A stretch of DNA of 64,000 nucleotides from Shinella zoogloeoides (GTDB lineage: Bacteria > Pseudomonadota > Alphaproteobacteria > Rhizobiales > Rhizobiaceae), in NCBI RefSeq assembly GCF_030733845.1, contig NZ_CP132311.1:1739501-1803500 (forward strand). The letters run 5' to 3'. Position 1 is the first letter of the stretch. Each line of letters begins with the position of its first letter. Of the stretch, positions 39,532-53,129 are shown in pieces. The translations under genes were made by a program, and so were the position numbers. The notes under the pieces were generated by a model. The model was given only the letters and a program-made list of their open reading frames with translations. It was not told the origin of the DNA and ran no database searches.

Positions 39532-41205
39532 ATGACCGATACATTGATGCCGAAGCTCGCCAGCGTTTTCGCGGAGGGCTATGGCGCGGCGCGGTTGCGG
39601 ACCGATGCGCTTGCCGGGCTGACGGTGGCCATCGTCGCGCTGCCGCTCTCCATGGCGATCGCCATCGCCTCGGGCGTCACGCCGGACCGCGGCCTCTACA
39701 CCGCCATCATCGGCGGCTTCCTCGTTTCCGCGCTCGGCGGCAGCCGCTTCCAGGTGGGCGGTCCGGCAGGCGCCTTCATCGTGCTCGTCTCCGCGACGGT
39801 CGCGCGCCACGGCGTCGAGGGCCTGCTGCTGGCGACGTTCCTCTCCGGCATCATGCTGGCGCTCGCAGGCTACCTGCGCCTTGGCAAATACATAAAGTTC
39901 ATTCCCTATCCGGTGACGGTCGGCTTCACCGCCGGCATCGCCGTCATCATCTTCGCCAGCCAGCTCGGCGAGCTGTTCGGCCTGAAACTGGACGGGCGCG
40001 AGCCGGGGCCGATCCTCGAAAAGCTCGCCGCCCTATGGGCCGCCCGGCCGACCTTTAGCCCGGCCTCCGTCGGCGTCGCCGGGCTCACCATCGCGGTCAT
40101 CCTGCTGCTTCGCCGCTTCCGCCCCTCCTGGCCCAACCTCCTCATCGCCGTAGCCGTCGCCTCGGTCGCAGCCGCCCTCCTCTCGCTTCCCGCCGATACG
40201 ATCGGCACCCGCTTCGGCGGCATTCCGCGCGGCCTGCCCGTGCCGGCGCTTCCCTCCTTCTCGCCCGACCTCATCGTCGCCGTATTGCCGGATGCGATCG
40301 CCTTCGCCCTGCTCGGCGCGATCGAATCGCTGCTTTCGGCGGTGGTCGCCGACGGCATGACCGGACGGCGGCATCGCTCCAGCATGGAACTGGTGGCGCA
40401 GGGCTTCGCCAATGTCGGCTCCGCGCTTTTCGGCGGCATCTGCGTGACGGGCACGATCGCCCGCACCGCCACGAATGTCCGCTCCGGCGCCACCAGCCCG
40501 GTCTCCGGCATGCTGCATGCCCTCTTCCTGCTGCTCTTCATGCTCGTCGCCGCACCGCTGGCAAGCTACATCCCGCTTGCCGCCCTTGCCGGCGTGCTGG
40601 CCGTCGTCTCCTTCAACATGGTGGAGCACCCGGCGATCGCCGCCCTCTTCCGCTCCTCGCGGGGCGATGCCGCGGTGCTGGCCATCACCTTCCTGCTCGT
40701 CGTCTTCCGCGACCTGACGGAGGGCATCGTCGTCGGCTTCCTGCTGGGCGCCGTACTGTTCATCGACCGCATGGGCAAGGCGGTGGATATCCGCGAGGAA
40801 ACGGTGCCGCGCCTCGTTCGCGCCATCGAGGAAGCCGGCGAAGACAGCGGCCTTCCGGAACGGCCGGTGGTGGCGGACGACCCGGACACGGTGATCTACC
40901 GCATCAGCGGCGTCTTCTTCTTCGGTGCCGCGGCGAGCGTCGGCTCGGTCCTCGACCGCATCGCCGACCAGCGGCGCAACTTCGTGCTCGACTGCACCGA
41001 CGTGCCGCTCCTCGATTCGACCGCCGCGAGCGTCATCGAAGGGCTGGTGCGCAAGGCCGAACGCGCAGGCGTGCGCGTCTTCATCGCGGGGCTGAAACCC
41101 GACATGCGGCGACTGCTGGAAGCCCATGAGCTCCATGCGCCGCGCCTCACCTTCACGCCGACGGTCGAGGCCGCGCTGGGCGTGATCGCAGGTGTCAGCC
41201 GGTGA
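39532..41205 (+). CDS. SulP family anion transporter with STAS domain
   Basis: A 557-residue SLC26/SulP permease. After a short cytoplasmic lead there are about 10-12 membrane helices (ALPLSMAIAIASGVTPDRGLYTAIIGG, GGPAGAFIVL), then a C-terminal STAS domain (about 455-550, with DCTDVPLLDSTAASVI). It may carry sulfate, bicarbonate or dicarboxylates. The ATG at 39532 was chosen from the MTDTLMPKL start; the frame is open upstream. Its last 11 bases overlap the convergent diguanylate cyclase gene. Confidence 0.9.
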   Translation: MTDTLMPKLASVFAEGYGAARLRTDALAGLTVAIVALPLSMAIAIASGVTPDRGLYTAIIGGFLVSALGGSRFQVGGPAGAFIVLVSATVARHGVEGLLLATFLSGIMLALAGYLRLGKYIKFIPYPVTVGFTAGIAVIIFASQLGELFGLKLDGREPGPILEKLAALWAARPTFSPASVGVAGLTIAVILLLRRFRPSWPNLLIAVAVASVAAALLSLPADTIGTRFGGIPRGLPVPALPSFSPDLIVAVLPDAIAFALLGAIESLLSAVVADGMTGRRHRSSMELVAQGFANVGSALFGGICVTGTIARTATNVRSGATSPVSGMLHALFLLLFMLVAAPLASYIPLAALAGVLAVVSFNMVEHPAIAALFRSSRGDAAVLAITFLLVVFRDLTEGIVVGFLLGAVLFIDRMGKAVDIREETVPRLVRAIEEAGEDSGLPERPVVADDPDTVIYRISGVFFFGAAASVGSVLDRIADQRRNFVLDCTDVPLLDSTAASVIEGLVRKAERAGVRVFIAGLKPDMRRLLEAHELHAPRLTFTPTVEAALGVIAGVSR

Positions 41206-42427
41206 TGGCGACGCCGGTGGCGAGCGTGGCCGGCGCACGCATGCGCTCGGCAAGGCCGGCAAGGGCCGTTGCCGGCGTCGCCCGCATCACGCGGTTGCGG
41301 CCGGCTTCCTTGGCGGCATAGAGCGCGCCGTCGGCGGCCGAATGCAGGCGGTCGAAATCCGAGCCGAACGTGGCCACGTCGGCAAGGCCGATGCTCACCG
41401 AAACGCCGATTTCGCGGTCCTCGAAGACGACGGACATGGCGGCGACCTCGTGCCGCAGCGCTTCGGCAAAGGCTTCCGCCCGGCCGATGGCGTACCGTGG
41501 CGCAAACAGCGCGAACTCCTCGCCGCCGAAGCGGCTGAACAGCATGCCCTCTTCCAGCCGATGGGAAAGGCCGGCGGAAAAATGCTTCAGCACTGCATCG
41601 CCGGCGGCATGGCCATAGGTGTCGTTGATCGCCTTGAACCGGTCGAGGTCGAAGATCATCAGCGTGCCCTCGGCCCTGCCGGCAAGCCGCGCCTGCATAT
41701 CGTCGAGGAAGGAGCCGCGATTGGCGATGCCGGTGAGCGCGTCGGTGCGCGAAGCCTGGCGGTAGAGCGCCTCGCCGCGCTCCTTGATGAGCACCAGCAT
41801 GGCCACGGCAGCAAGGATCGTATGGGCGAAGAGTTCCAGCGAGAAGACGGCGAACCAGGCAGAATAGGCCGTTCCGCTTCCGAGCGCGGCCGGCGAAAGG
41901 AACGCCATGGGAATGCGCAGGGAATAGATGACGCCGTGCGAGAGGAAGAAGACGGCGGACATGCTGCGCGTCGGCAGGGTCTCGCCGCTGCGCCCGCGCC
42001 AGATGTCGACGCCCATCCAGAGCGAATAGGTGGTGATGATCGCCGAGGAAAGGATGATGCGGTTGTTCACGTCGCCGGAAATCTGCGGCACGAAGAGATA
42101 GCCGAGGCACCAGAGGGCCGGGCCGGCCAGGACGACCAGCGGATAGACGGGCCGGCGGTCGAACACCCGGAAGCCGCTCCACATCAGGGCATAGGCCAAG
42201 GCGGCAAGCGCATTGCCGAACCCGACCGTCAGCATGGGAAACCCGGCGGGGCGCAGCGCGAACAGCAGCGTGCAGAGCGAGCCCACCCACATGGAAAGGC
42301 ACCAGTAGCCCGCCGCCGCGTGGCGCCGGTCGGTAAGCCAGACCTGAAGCATGAAAATCCCGACGACCATGGTCGACAGGAAGGTACAGATCATCAAGGT
42401 TGATATGCTGATGATGTCTTCAAGCAA
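41195..42427 (-). CDS. membrane-bound diguanylate cyclase (GGDEF)
   Basis: About 410 residues: six or seven N-terminal transmembrane helices (about 5-220), then a GGDEF domain with RFGGEEFALF and DALTGIANRGSF. The active-site variant GGEEF is normally active. No RxxD I-site is seen, so product inhibition is unlikely. TTG 42427 has GGAG 7 bases upstream and is preferred, but GTG at 42436 and codons up to 42481 are also open. It converts GTP to cyclic-di-GMP, probably in response to a membrane signal. Confidence 0.9.
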   Translation of the reverse strand: MLEDIISISTLMICTFLSTMVVGIFMLQVWLTDRRHAAAGYWCLSMWVGSLCTLLFALRPAGFPMLTVGFGNALAALAYALMWSGFRVFDRRPVYPLVVLAGPALWCLGYLFVPQISGDVNNRIILSSAIITTYSLWMGVDIWRGRSGETLPTRSMSAVFFLSHGVIYSLRIPMAFLSPAALGSGTAYSAWFAVFSLELFAHTILAAVAMLVLIKERGEALYRQASRTDALTGIANRGSFLDDMQARLAGRAEGTLMIFDLDRFKAINDTYGHAAGDAVLKHFSAGLSHRLEEGMLFSRFGGEEFALFAPRYAIGRAEAFAEALRHEVAAMSVVFEDREIGVSVSIGLADVATFGSDFDRLHSAADGALYAAKEAGRNRVMRATPATALAGLAERMRAPATLATGVAITG

Positions 42428-42480
42428 AATACGCACTCCGCACGCGGGCGATGCTAGGCAAAAAGCTTGAAGACTTCGCA

Positions 42481-42508
42481 AACGAAACGGCGGGCCTCAA
42501 GCCCGCCG
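42481..42508 (-). terminator. alaS terminator
   Basis: On the minus strand a stem CGGCGGGC / GCCCGCCG with a 5-base loop is followed by TTTCGTTT. Confidence 0.65.
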
Positions 42509-42539
42509 CGTCATCGATATCGATCGTGAAAGGCGCCGA

Positions 42540-45200
<2,661 letters not shown>

Positions 45201-45447
45201 ATCGCGTCCTTCATCTTACCACTGTCTGCCCCGGCGACCGGCGCATCATCCACCCAATTTGACGTACGGCAAAGGCGAAACCGCCCCGCCGGCCGGAGTG
45301 CCCGCCCGGAGGCTCTTCTGGCCGTCCATTCGCGAATTCCGTCGAATTTGCACGCGCCTGCCGCCGCTTTGCGAAAAGAGCAGAAACCGTGGGCGCGCGC
45401 GAGAACCCAAGGCTTTTATCGCTCGCCTCGGCACCTGTCCAGACGTC

Positions 45448-45484
45448 AAAAAAACCGGCCTCTCACGAAGAAGAGGCCGGTTTT
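45448..45484 (-). terminator. recA terminator
   Basis: On the minus strand an 11-bp stem (AACCGGCCTCT / AGAGGCCGGTT) is followed by eight T's, about 75 bases past the recA stop. The remaining alaS leader (45201-45447) shows no gene. Confidence 0.9.
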
Positions 45485-45556
45485 CGCGTTTCATCATTTC
45501 GCGCAGCGCGTGACCGTAAACCGATTCACGCTTTCACGCGGGGACGCCTTCGGCGA

Positions 45557-46642
<1,086 letters not shown>

Positions 46643-46701
46643 TTGGTCCACCTTTAGGTTATTGAAGCAAGACAGGCAACGAAGCCGTCGATGAAAGCTA
46701 T

Positions 46702-46716
46702 GTACACATTTTGTTC
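46702..46716 (-). promoter_or_regulatory. SOS (LexA) box upstream of recA
   Basis: Minus strand GAAC-N7-GTAC, one base off the alphaproteobacterial consensus GAACN7GAAC (GTTCN7GTTC on the other strand). Position and palindromic spacing fit LexA control. Confidence 0.55.
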
Positions 46717-46875
46717 TCGTTTTGCAATATCCATTCATCCACTTGAATATTTTTGCAAATCGATGGCGTGTTCTACTTTCGTTTCAGGTGGATAAGCGCC
46801 ACGGGACAATCGAGGAAAACCCCTCGCCGGGCCGCACGACAGCGGCCGAATCGGCGAAGGGCGTGAAGGAAGACG

Positions 46876-47823
46876 ATGACGGACAGGACGATACTGGTGA
46901 TGGGCGGCGCCCATGTGGACAGGCGCGGACGCATCGCCGGCGAGACCGCGCCGGGGGCGAGCAATCCCGGCGCATGGTTCGTGGAGGCCGGCGGCGGCGC
47001 GTTCAACGCCGCGCGCAACCTTGCAAGGCTCGGCCACCGGGTGCGGCTCGTCTCGCCGCGCGGCGGCGATGCGGACGGCGACATCGTCGCGGCGGCGGCG
47101 GAAGCGGCGGGCGTCGAGGACACGCCCTTCATCTTCCTCGACCGCGCGACGCCGAGCTATACGGCGATCATCGAGCGCGACGGCAATCTCGTGATCGCGC
47201 TGGCCGACATGGAGCTCTACCGGCTGTTCTCGCCGCGCCGCCTGCAGCAACGGGCGATGCGCGAGGCGATGGCGGCGGCCGGCCTCATCCTGACCGATGC
47301 GAACCTGCCGGCCGAAACACTTGCCGCGATGAGCAATGCGGCGAAGGGCGCCGGCGTACCGCTTGCCGGCATCGCCATCTCGCCGGCAAAGGTCGGGCGC
47401 TTCCGTGAAAGCCTGTCCGCCCTCGCCTTCCTGTTCATGAACGAGGCGGAGGCGCGCACGCTGACGGGCGAAGCGCCGGAGAACGCGGCCGACTGGCCGG
47501 CGGCGTTGCGCGCGGCGGGCCTTTCCGCCGGCGTGGTGACGCGCGGCGGAAAGGGCGTCGTCGCCTTCGACGCCCGGCGCACAGCCCAGGTCACGCCGCC
47601 GCAAATTCCCGCGCTCGGCGACGTCACCGGTGCGGGGGATTCGCTGGCTTCCGGCTTTCTCAGCGCCTGGACGGGCGGCGCGGATATCGGCGAGGCGCTG
47701 CGCCACGGCGTGGCCGCCGCGGCCATCACCGTGCGCTCGCCGCTCGCCGCGGCCGAAGAAATGTCGCAGGTGGCGCTTGCCGATGCACTTTCTCTTGTGC
47801 CGCGGGCCGAATGGATGGCATGA
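46876..47823 (+). CDS. psuK: PfkB family kinase, probable pseudouridine kinase
   Basis: A 315-residue ribokinase-type kinase. The N-terminal GGAHVDRRGRI and the catalytic GDVTGAGDSLASGF (Asp as base) are clear. The adjoining psuG, 70 bases downstream, makes pseudouridine 5'-kinase the natural assignment, though the sequence alone would not fix the sugar. Confidence 0.85.
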   Translation: MTDRTILVMGGAHVDRRGRIAGETAPGASNPGAWFVEAGGGAFNAARNLARLGHRVRLVSPRGGDADGDIVAAAAEAAGVEDTPFIFLDRATPSYTAIIERDGNLVIALADMELYRLFSPRRLQQRAMREAMAAAGLILTDANLPAETLAAMSNAAKGAGVPLAGIAISPAKVGRFRESLSALAFLFMNEAEARTLTGEAPENAADWPAALRAAGLSAGVVTRGGKGVVAFDARRTAQVTPPQIPALGDVTGAGDSLASGFLSAWTGGADIGEALRHGVAAAAITVRSPLAAAEEMSQVALADALSLVPRAEWMA

Positions 47824-47893
47824 GACTTTTTTGCGCGAAATTCCGCGCAAGCACCTGCCCTAGAATCCGCCCAGGAATCCGCAAGGACACAGC

Positions 47894-48820
47894 ATGACCA
47901 GACCCGCCTCCCTCCTCCTGCCGATGAAATTTTCGGCCGAAGTCGCCGCCGCCAAGGCGCGCGGTGCACCGATCGTCGCGCTCGAATCGACGATCATCAC
48001 GCATGGCATGCCCTATCCGGGCAATCTCGACATGGCCCGCAGCGTCGAGCGCATCATCCGTGAGGAAGGCGCCGTGCCGGCAACCATCGCCGTCATCAGC
48101 GGCGTGCTGCATATCGGCCTGGAGGACGGCGAACTCGAAGCGCTCGCCAGGACCGAGGGCGCGATGAAGGTCTCGCGCGCCGATCTCGCCTTCGCCATCG
48201 CCGAGCGCCGCACCGGCGCGACCACCGTGGCGGCGACGATGATCGGTGCGGCGCGCGCCGGCATCAGGGTCTTCGCCACCGGCGGCATCGGCGGCGTGCA
48301 TCGCAAGGCGGAGGAGACCTTCGACATCTCCGCCGACCTCGACGAACTGGCGCGCACCGGCGTCATCGTCGTGTGCGCCGGCGCCAAGGCGATCCTCGAC
48401 ATTCCGAAGACGCTGGAAGTGCTGGAAACCCGCGGCGTGCCGGTCGTGACCTACGACAGCCCGGCCTTCCCGGCCTTCTGGTCGCGCGATTCGGGCCTGA
48501 AGAGCCCGCTGACGCTGAACAGCCCGGCGGCGATCGCGAATTTCCAGAAGGTGCGCGACCAGCTCGGCATCGACGGCGGCATGCTGATCGCCAATCCCGT
48601 GCCGGAAGCCGACGAGATTCCGCGCGAGGAGATGGAGATCTATATCGCCCGCGCCCTCGACAATGCCGAACGCGACGAGATCGCCGGCAAGGCCGTCACG
48701 CCTTACCTGCTCGACAACCTCTTCCGCCTGACGGACGGCCGCAGCCTGAAGACGAACATCGCGCTGGTGGAAAACAACGCGCGGCTTGCGGCGGAGATCG
48801 CCGTGGCGCTGGTGGACTGA
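47894..48820 (+). CDS. psuG: pseudouridine-5'-phosphate glycosidase
   Basis: A 308-residue PsuG that cleaves the C-C glycosidic bond of pseudouridine 5'-phosphate to uracil and ribose 5-phosphate. Family stretches: VALESTIITHGMPYPGNL, SRADLAFAI, GATTVAATM and RVFATGGIGGVHR. With psuK it forms a pseudouridine salvage pathway. No transporter gene is adjacent. Confidence 0.95.
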   Translation: MTRPASLLLPMKFSAEVAAAKARGAPIVALESTIITHGMPYPGNLDMARSVERIIREEGAVPATIAVISGVLHIGLEDGELEALARTEGAMKVSRADLAFAIAERRTGATTVAATMIGAARAGIRVFATGGIGGVHRKAEETFDISADLDELARTGVIVVCAGAKAILDIPKTLEVLETRGVPVVTYDSPAFPAFWSRDSGLKSPLTLNSPAAIANFQKVRDQLGIDGGMLIANPVPEADEIPREEMEIYIARALDNAERDEIAGKAVTPYLLDNLFRLTDGRSLKTNIALVENNARLAAEIAVALVD

Positions 48821-48883
48821 TTGTTGGAGAATGACGTGGCCGGCCCAACCGGCCACTTCTCGATAGCCTCGCAAACCTTTCTT

Positions 48884-49019
48884 TCCGTCATGCCGGCCTT
48901 GAGCCGGCATCCAGTGCGCTCACGTCTGTGAGCGCGAGAAACTCCCTGACTACATAGTATGAGCCCTTCACCGCGCGGACGCGCGGTGGCTGGATGCCGG
49001 ATCAAGTCCGGCATGACGG
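48884..49019. repeat. palindromic intergenic mosaic element
   Basis: Two inverted copies of a ~30-base palindrome (48884-48914, CCGTCATGCCGGC... and 48990-49019, ...CCGGCATGACGG) flank a short spacer that itself has hairpin ACCGCGCGGACGCGCGGT. It resembles the RIME-type elements scattered in Rhizobiaceae genomes. It lies in the convergent gap between psuG and cckA. Confidence 0.8.
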
Positions 49020-49075
49020 GAGGGTGCGGATGAAGCCAGACTAGTGGCCGTTTCGGACGGCGTGCTACCGCTCGC

Positions 49076-51682
49076 TCAGGCGTCCAGCATTTCCCGCACC
49101 GCCTCGGCAAGCTGCTTCAGCGAGAACGGTTTCGGCAGGAAGCCGAACTTGGCGTCGGCGGGAAGGTTGCGGGCGAAGGCGTCCTCGGCATAGCCCGAGA
49201 CGAAGATGAACTTCATGTCCGGGTAGTTCTTCCTGAGCTCGCGCAACAGCGAGGGGCCGTCCATTTCCGGCATCACGACGTCGGAAACCACGATGTCGAC
49301 GGCGCCGTTCAGTTCTTCCATGATGTCGAGCGCCTCGACACCGGAGCCCGCCTCGTGCACCGTATAGCCGCGCGTCTCCAGCATGCGCTTGCCGCCGCGC
49401 CGCACCGCCTCCTCGTCCTCGACGAGAAGCACGACGGCGGAGCCGCCGGTGAGGTCGCGCGGCTCCTTTTCCGGTACCTGCGCGAGAGCGGCGCGCTGCT
49501 GTTCGCCCGCCTGCGGCGCAGCCACGGCATCCAGCGGCACGGCCTCTTCGATGTGGCGCGGCATGAGGATGCGGAAGGTCGTGCCCTTGCCGACTTCCGA
49601 ATCGAGATAGATGTAGCCGCCGGACTGCTTGACGATGCCGTAGACCATGGACAGGCCGAGGCCGGTGCCCTTGCCGACTTCCTTGGTGGTGAAGAAAGGC
49701 TCGAAGATTTTGTCGATGATTTCGGGCGGAATGCCGGTGCCCTGGTCGGCGACCTCGACTTCCACATAGTCTCCCGGCGGAAGATCGCGCAGGTTGCGCG
49801 CCGCGGCTTCCTCGGCCGGCACATTGCGGGTGCGAAAGGTGATCGTGCCGCCTTCCGGCATGGCATCGCGCGCGTTGACCGCAAGGTTGATCATCACCTG
49901 CTCGAACTGGCCGAGGTCGGTCTTCACCGACCATAGGTCGCGGCCGTATTCGACGTCGATCTTGACGTTGGTGCCCGTCATGCGGTCGACGAGCATGCGC
50001 AGGTCTCCGATGACGTCGGTGAGGTTGAGGACCGTCGGGCGCATCGTCTGCTTGCGCGAGAAGGCGAGGAGCTGGCGCACCAGCACGGCGGCGCGGTTTG
50101 CGTTGCGCTTGATCTCCATGAGATCGGCAAAGCTCGCATCGGCCGGCCGCGCGGACAGGAGGAGATGGTCGGAGGACAGCAGGATCGCCGTCAGCACGTT
50201 GTTGAAATCGTGCGCGATGCCGCCGGCGAGCGTGCCGACCGCATTCATCTTCTGCGTCTGCGCCATCTGCGTCTCGAGCGCCTTCTGCTCGGTGATCTCG
50301 ACGGCGTAGACGATGGCGGCCTCTTCCGGCGCTTCGTCGCTCTGGTCGATGACGGCGTTCACGTAGAAACGGAAATGGCGGCCGTCATCGCCCGGATGCA
50401 GCGAATCGAGCGGCGGGATATCGCCCTGCCGGTCCTTGGCCGCATCGAGCGCCGATTGCAGGCGCAGGCGATCCGTGTCGTGCACGATGGTTTCGAGCTT
50501 GGCGCCGCGGTCGATATCGTCGCGCGAGACCACGCCGGAGAACAGCTTCAGGAACGGCGCGTTGGTGCGCAGGATGCGCCCGTCGCCGTCGACCGAGGCG
50601 ATCGCCATCGGCGTGTTGTTGAAGAAGCGCGTGAAGCGCATGGAGGCGATGGAGGCGGACTGGTCGCTCTCCCCGCCCTCCTCGCGCGCCAATACGATGG
50701 TGCGGCTTTCCCCCGGCGCGCCGTCCCGCATCGAGGAGACGCGGTGCACGATGCGCACCGGCAGGCTCTGGCCGTTGGTCTTGCGAAGGTCGAGATCCAG
50801 CGTCTCGGTGCGCTTGAGGCCGGGCTCGGCCTGGACGGACTGGATGAGCGCGAGCCCCTCGCCCGCCACCACGTCGGCGATGGAGAGCGAACCCGGCTGG
50901 AATTTCGTCAGGTCGATGCCGAGCCATTCGGCGAGCGTGGCGTTGAGATAGACGATCTCGCCCTTGCGGCCGGCAGAGAAGAACCCGGCCGGCGCGTGGT
51001 CGAGATAGTCGATCGCGTTCTGCAACTCCTTGAAGAAGCGCTCCTGGTCGTCGCGCTCGGAGGTGATGTCGGAAATCTGCCAGATGTAGAGCGGCTGCTT
51101 CGCCTTCTCGCGGCTCGGCAGCACGCGCGCCTTGAGGCGATACCAATGGGCGCCGGAGCCGCTGGCGGCGGAAGCGTCGAGCGTCTTCTGGACGCGGAAC
51201 TCTTCTGCGCCCTCCTTGCCCTCGTGCAGGCCGTTCGTCAGGCGGTAGACCGCCTCGGTGGCGTCGCGGTTGCGCGACAGCAGCGTTTCGAGCGTCTGCA
51301 CCTCTGCATCGCCCTTTGCCCCGGTGAGCGCGCCGTAGGCGGCGTTGGCATAGACGATGCGGCCCTTGCGGTCGGTGATGACAGTGCCGTCGGGGTGTGA
51401 ATCGAGGAAGGCGCGGGAAAGCTCGTCCGAGCCCGCAGCCTGCGGCATGATCTCGATGAAGCCGATCAGCGCCGAGACGACGAAGAAGATGCCGGCCATG
51501 GCGAGAACGCCGAGAACGCCGAGCACGAGCTCGTTGTCGAGCTGGTTCTTGAAGACGATGAAGGCGCCGGCAGAGGCCGCCAGCACCAGCGCGAGCAACA
51601 CGACGCGAAGCGCCACCGCCGGCCGCACGCCACGGTCCACGATCGGCAGATTGTCCTCGCCCGGCCGCTTCATCGTCGTCAT
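49076..51682 (-). CDS. cckA: cell-cycle hybrid histidine kinase CckA
   Basis: An 868-residue bifunctional kinase/phosphatase that feeds the CtrA phosphorelay through ChpT. Order: two N-terminal transmembrane helices (about 25-80), several PAS-type regions (about 85-475), a HisKA/HATPase unit with the phospho-acceptor H491 ([15 protein letters not shown]) and [18 protein letters not shown], and a C-terminal receiver domain with the phospho-acceptor Asp at 801 ([10 protein letters not shown]). ATG 51682 was preferred to GTG 51700. A CtrA-type box upstream of the GPR/RgsE-like gene in this window is a plausible downstream target. Confidence 0.95.
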   Translation of the reverse strand: MTTMKRPGEDNLPIVDRGVRPAVALRVVLLALVLAASAGAFIVFKNQLDNELVLGVLGVLAMAGIFFVVSALIGFIEIMPQAAGSDELSRAFLDSHPDGTVITDRKGRIVYANAAYGALTGAKGDAEVQTLETLLSRNRDATEAVYRLTNGLHEGKEGAEEFRVQKTLDASAASGSGAHWYRLKARVLPSREKAKQPLYIWQISDITSERDDQERFFKELQNAIDYLDHAPAGFFSAGRKGEIVYLNATLAEWLGIDLTKFQPGSLSIADVVAGEGLALIQSVQAEPGLKRTETLDLDLRKTNGQSLPVRIVHRVSSMRDGAPGESRTIVLAREEGGESDQSASIASMRFTRFFNNTPMAIASVDGDGRILRTNAPFLKLFSGVVSRDDIDRGAKLETIVHDTDRLRLQSALDAAKDRQGDIPPLDSLHPGDDGRHFRFYVNAVIDQSDEAPEEAAIVYAVEITEQKALETQMAQTQKMNAVGTLAGGIAHDFNNVLTAILLSSDHLLLSARPADASFADLMEIKRNANRAAVLVRQLLAFSRKQTMRPTVLNLTDVIGDLRMLVDRMTGTNVKIDVEYGRDLWSVKTDLGQFEQVMINLAVNARDAMPEGGTITFRTRNVPAEEAAARNLRDLPPGDYVEVEVADQGTGIPPEIIDKIFEPFFTTKEVGKGTGLGLSMVYGIVKQSGGYIYLDSEVGKGTTFRILMPRHIEEAVPLDAVAAPQAGEQQRAALAQVPEKEPRDLTGGSAVVLLVEDEEAVRRGGKRMLETRGYTVHEAGSGVEALDIMEELNGAVDIVVSDVVMPEMDGPSLLRELRKNYPDMKFIFVSGYAEDAFARNLPADAKFGFLPKPFSLKQLAEAVREMLDA

Positions 51683-51980
51683 CAATCCTTTTGTCTGCAC
51701 CAGCCCGGCCTTGCGCTTCGCCCGGACCCGATGGCAGAATCATGTTTATCCGCCCGAGGGAAGCGCAAAAAGCCGCCCAAGGGAAGCAAAGCCGCGAATT
51801 CACAGGGAATATTACCGGCCGAACCATCGCATTTTTCGCGCGCTGCCATAGTTAGGCAACGATCCTGACGGCAATCGACGCTGGACAACCGGCGCCAAGC
51901 GCTTGTACGAGCCCGCAAAAAGCCGTCAAATGCTGCCAACCTGACGATACGGCAAACTGCCGACAAGGAGTGAACCCGCC

Positions 51981-52961
51981 ATGTTCCAGGAGATCCTCGC
52001 AGAGAACGGCACGAAGTTCGTCATCGCCGCGGTGGTGGTGCTGCTCGGGCTTCTCTGCCTTGCGCTGGTGCTCTGGATCGTAAGGGGGCGTCCCTCCTCG
52101 CCCTTCATCCGGGGCGGGCGCAACCGCACGCCGCGCCTTGCCGTGCTCGATGCCGCCGCCATCGATACGCGCCGCCGGCTGGTGCTGCTGCGCCGTGACG
52201 ACGTCGAACACCTCGTCATGATCGGCGGTCCCACCGACATCGTCATCGAAACCCGCATCATCACGGCTCCGGCCGAAAGCGCCCAGCCCGTCGAAGCGGC
52301 TGTCCGAAAAATCGAGCACGCGGAACCGGCCCCCGTGCTGCAGGAAACGCCGGCAAAGATTGCCGAAACGCCCCTCGTCGCCCGGTCGGCCGCAACGGCG
52401 ACGGCTACTGCTGCCGAACGCCGCCCGGCCGCCATTCCCGAAGGCGTCTCCGCCATGAGCAAGGTCCTCTATGCCGGCGACGACGCAGCCGCGGCCCGCG
52501 CCGCCGCGCCCGTCCGCGCGGTCGCCCAGCCCGTCACGGCGACCCAGCAGGTGCAGGCCGCGATACAGCAGGGCACATCCGAACGGCGGGTCGAGGACAT
52601 GCTGGAACAGAACCGCCAGCGCGTCCTCTCCCCGCAGACGGCCGCAACGACGACGGCGCAGGCGACCGCCGGGCAGATCGCGCAGCGCCCGGCAGCGAGC
52701 GTGACGATCGCCAAGCCGGCGGCCAATGTCGCCGACAATGCGGCGCTGGTCAGCGAATTCGAGAAGATCCTCGAGGCCGAAATGGCCAGCAACGCCGCTG
52801 CGGCGGCAGGCCAGGTGCGCACGAGCGCCCAGCCGACCGCCAACCCCACGCAGACCGCCGCGATGGCCGTCCAGGGACAGCCGGCCGGCAAGAGCCGTGA
52901 GGAAACGGAAGCCGAAATGGCCCGCCTGCTCGGCGAAATCGCCGCCAACCGCAAGGCATAG
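51981..52961 (+). CDS. FliO/MopB-like membrane protein
   Basis: A 326-residue protein. One transmembrane helix (about 13-34) is followed by a compact FliO-like region (RLAVLDAAAIDTRRRLVLLRRDDVEHLVMIGG) and a long Ala/Gln-rich, low-complexity tail. FliO belongs to the flagellar export gate, but no other flagellar gene is present here, so assignment to flagella is uncertain. GGAGTG lies before the ATG. Confidence 0.7.
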   Translation: MFQEILAENGTKFVIAAVVVLLGLLCLALVLWIVRGRPSSPFIRGGRNRTPRLAVLDAAAIDTRRRLVLLRRDDVEHLVMIGGPTDIVIETRIITAPAESAQPVEAAVRKIEHAEPAPVLQETPAKIAETPLVARSAATATATAAERRPAAIPEGVSAMSKVLYAGDDAAAARAAAPVRAVAQPVTATQQVQAAIQQGTSERRVEDMLEQNRQRVLSPQTAATTTAQATAGQIAQRPAASVTIAKPAANVADNAALVSEFEKILEAEMASNAAAAAGQVRTSAQPTANPTQTAAMAVQGQPAGKSREETEAEMARLLGEIAANRKA

Positions 52962-52987
52962 CGCCAGCCGTCAGTCCAATTGACGAA

Positions 52988-53018
52988 AAAACCCCTGGAA
53001 GCAGGCTTCCAGGGGTTT
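52988..53018. terminator. bidirectional terminator, fliO-like gene and dksA
   Basis: A perfect long stem (AAAACCCCTGGAAG / CTTCCAGGGGTTTT) with T-tracts on both strands, between two convergent genes. Confidence 0.85.
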
Positions 53019-53129
53019 TGAAGTTGTCGGATCGTTTCGGTACCGCACGAAAGCCGCCGGCACCGGACGTGTCCGGTGTTCGATTGCGTCAACCCGTCCC
53101 AGGGGCCTCCTCAGACCCGCGGGAAGTGC

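Noticed and set aside
41195..41205. 11-base overlap of the convergent SulP and diguanylate cyclase genes
   Set aside because: Short 3' overlaps of convergent genes are ordinary in compact genomes.
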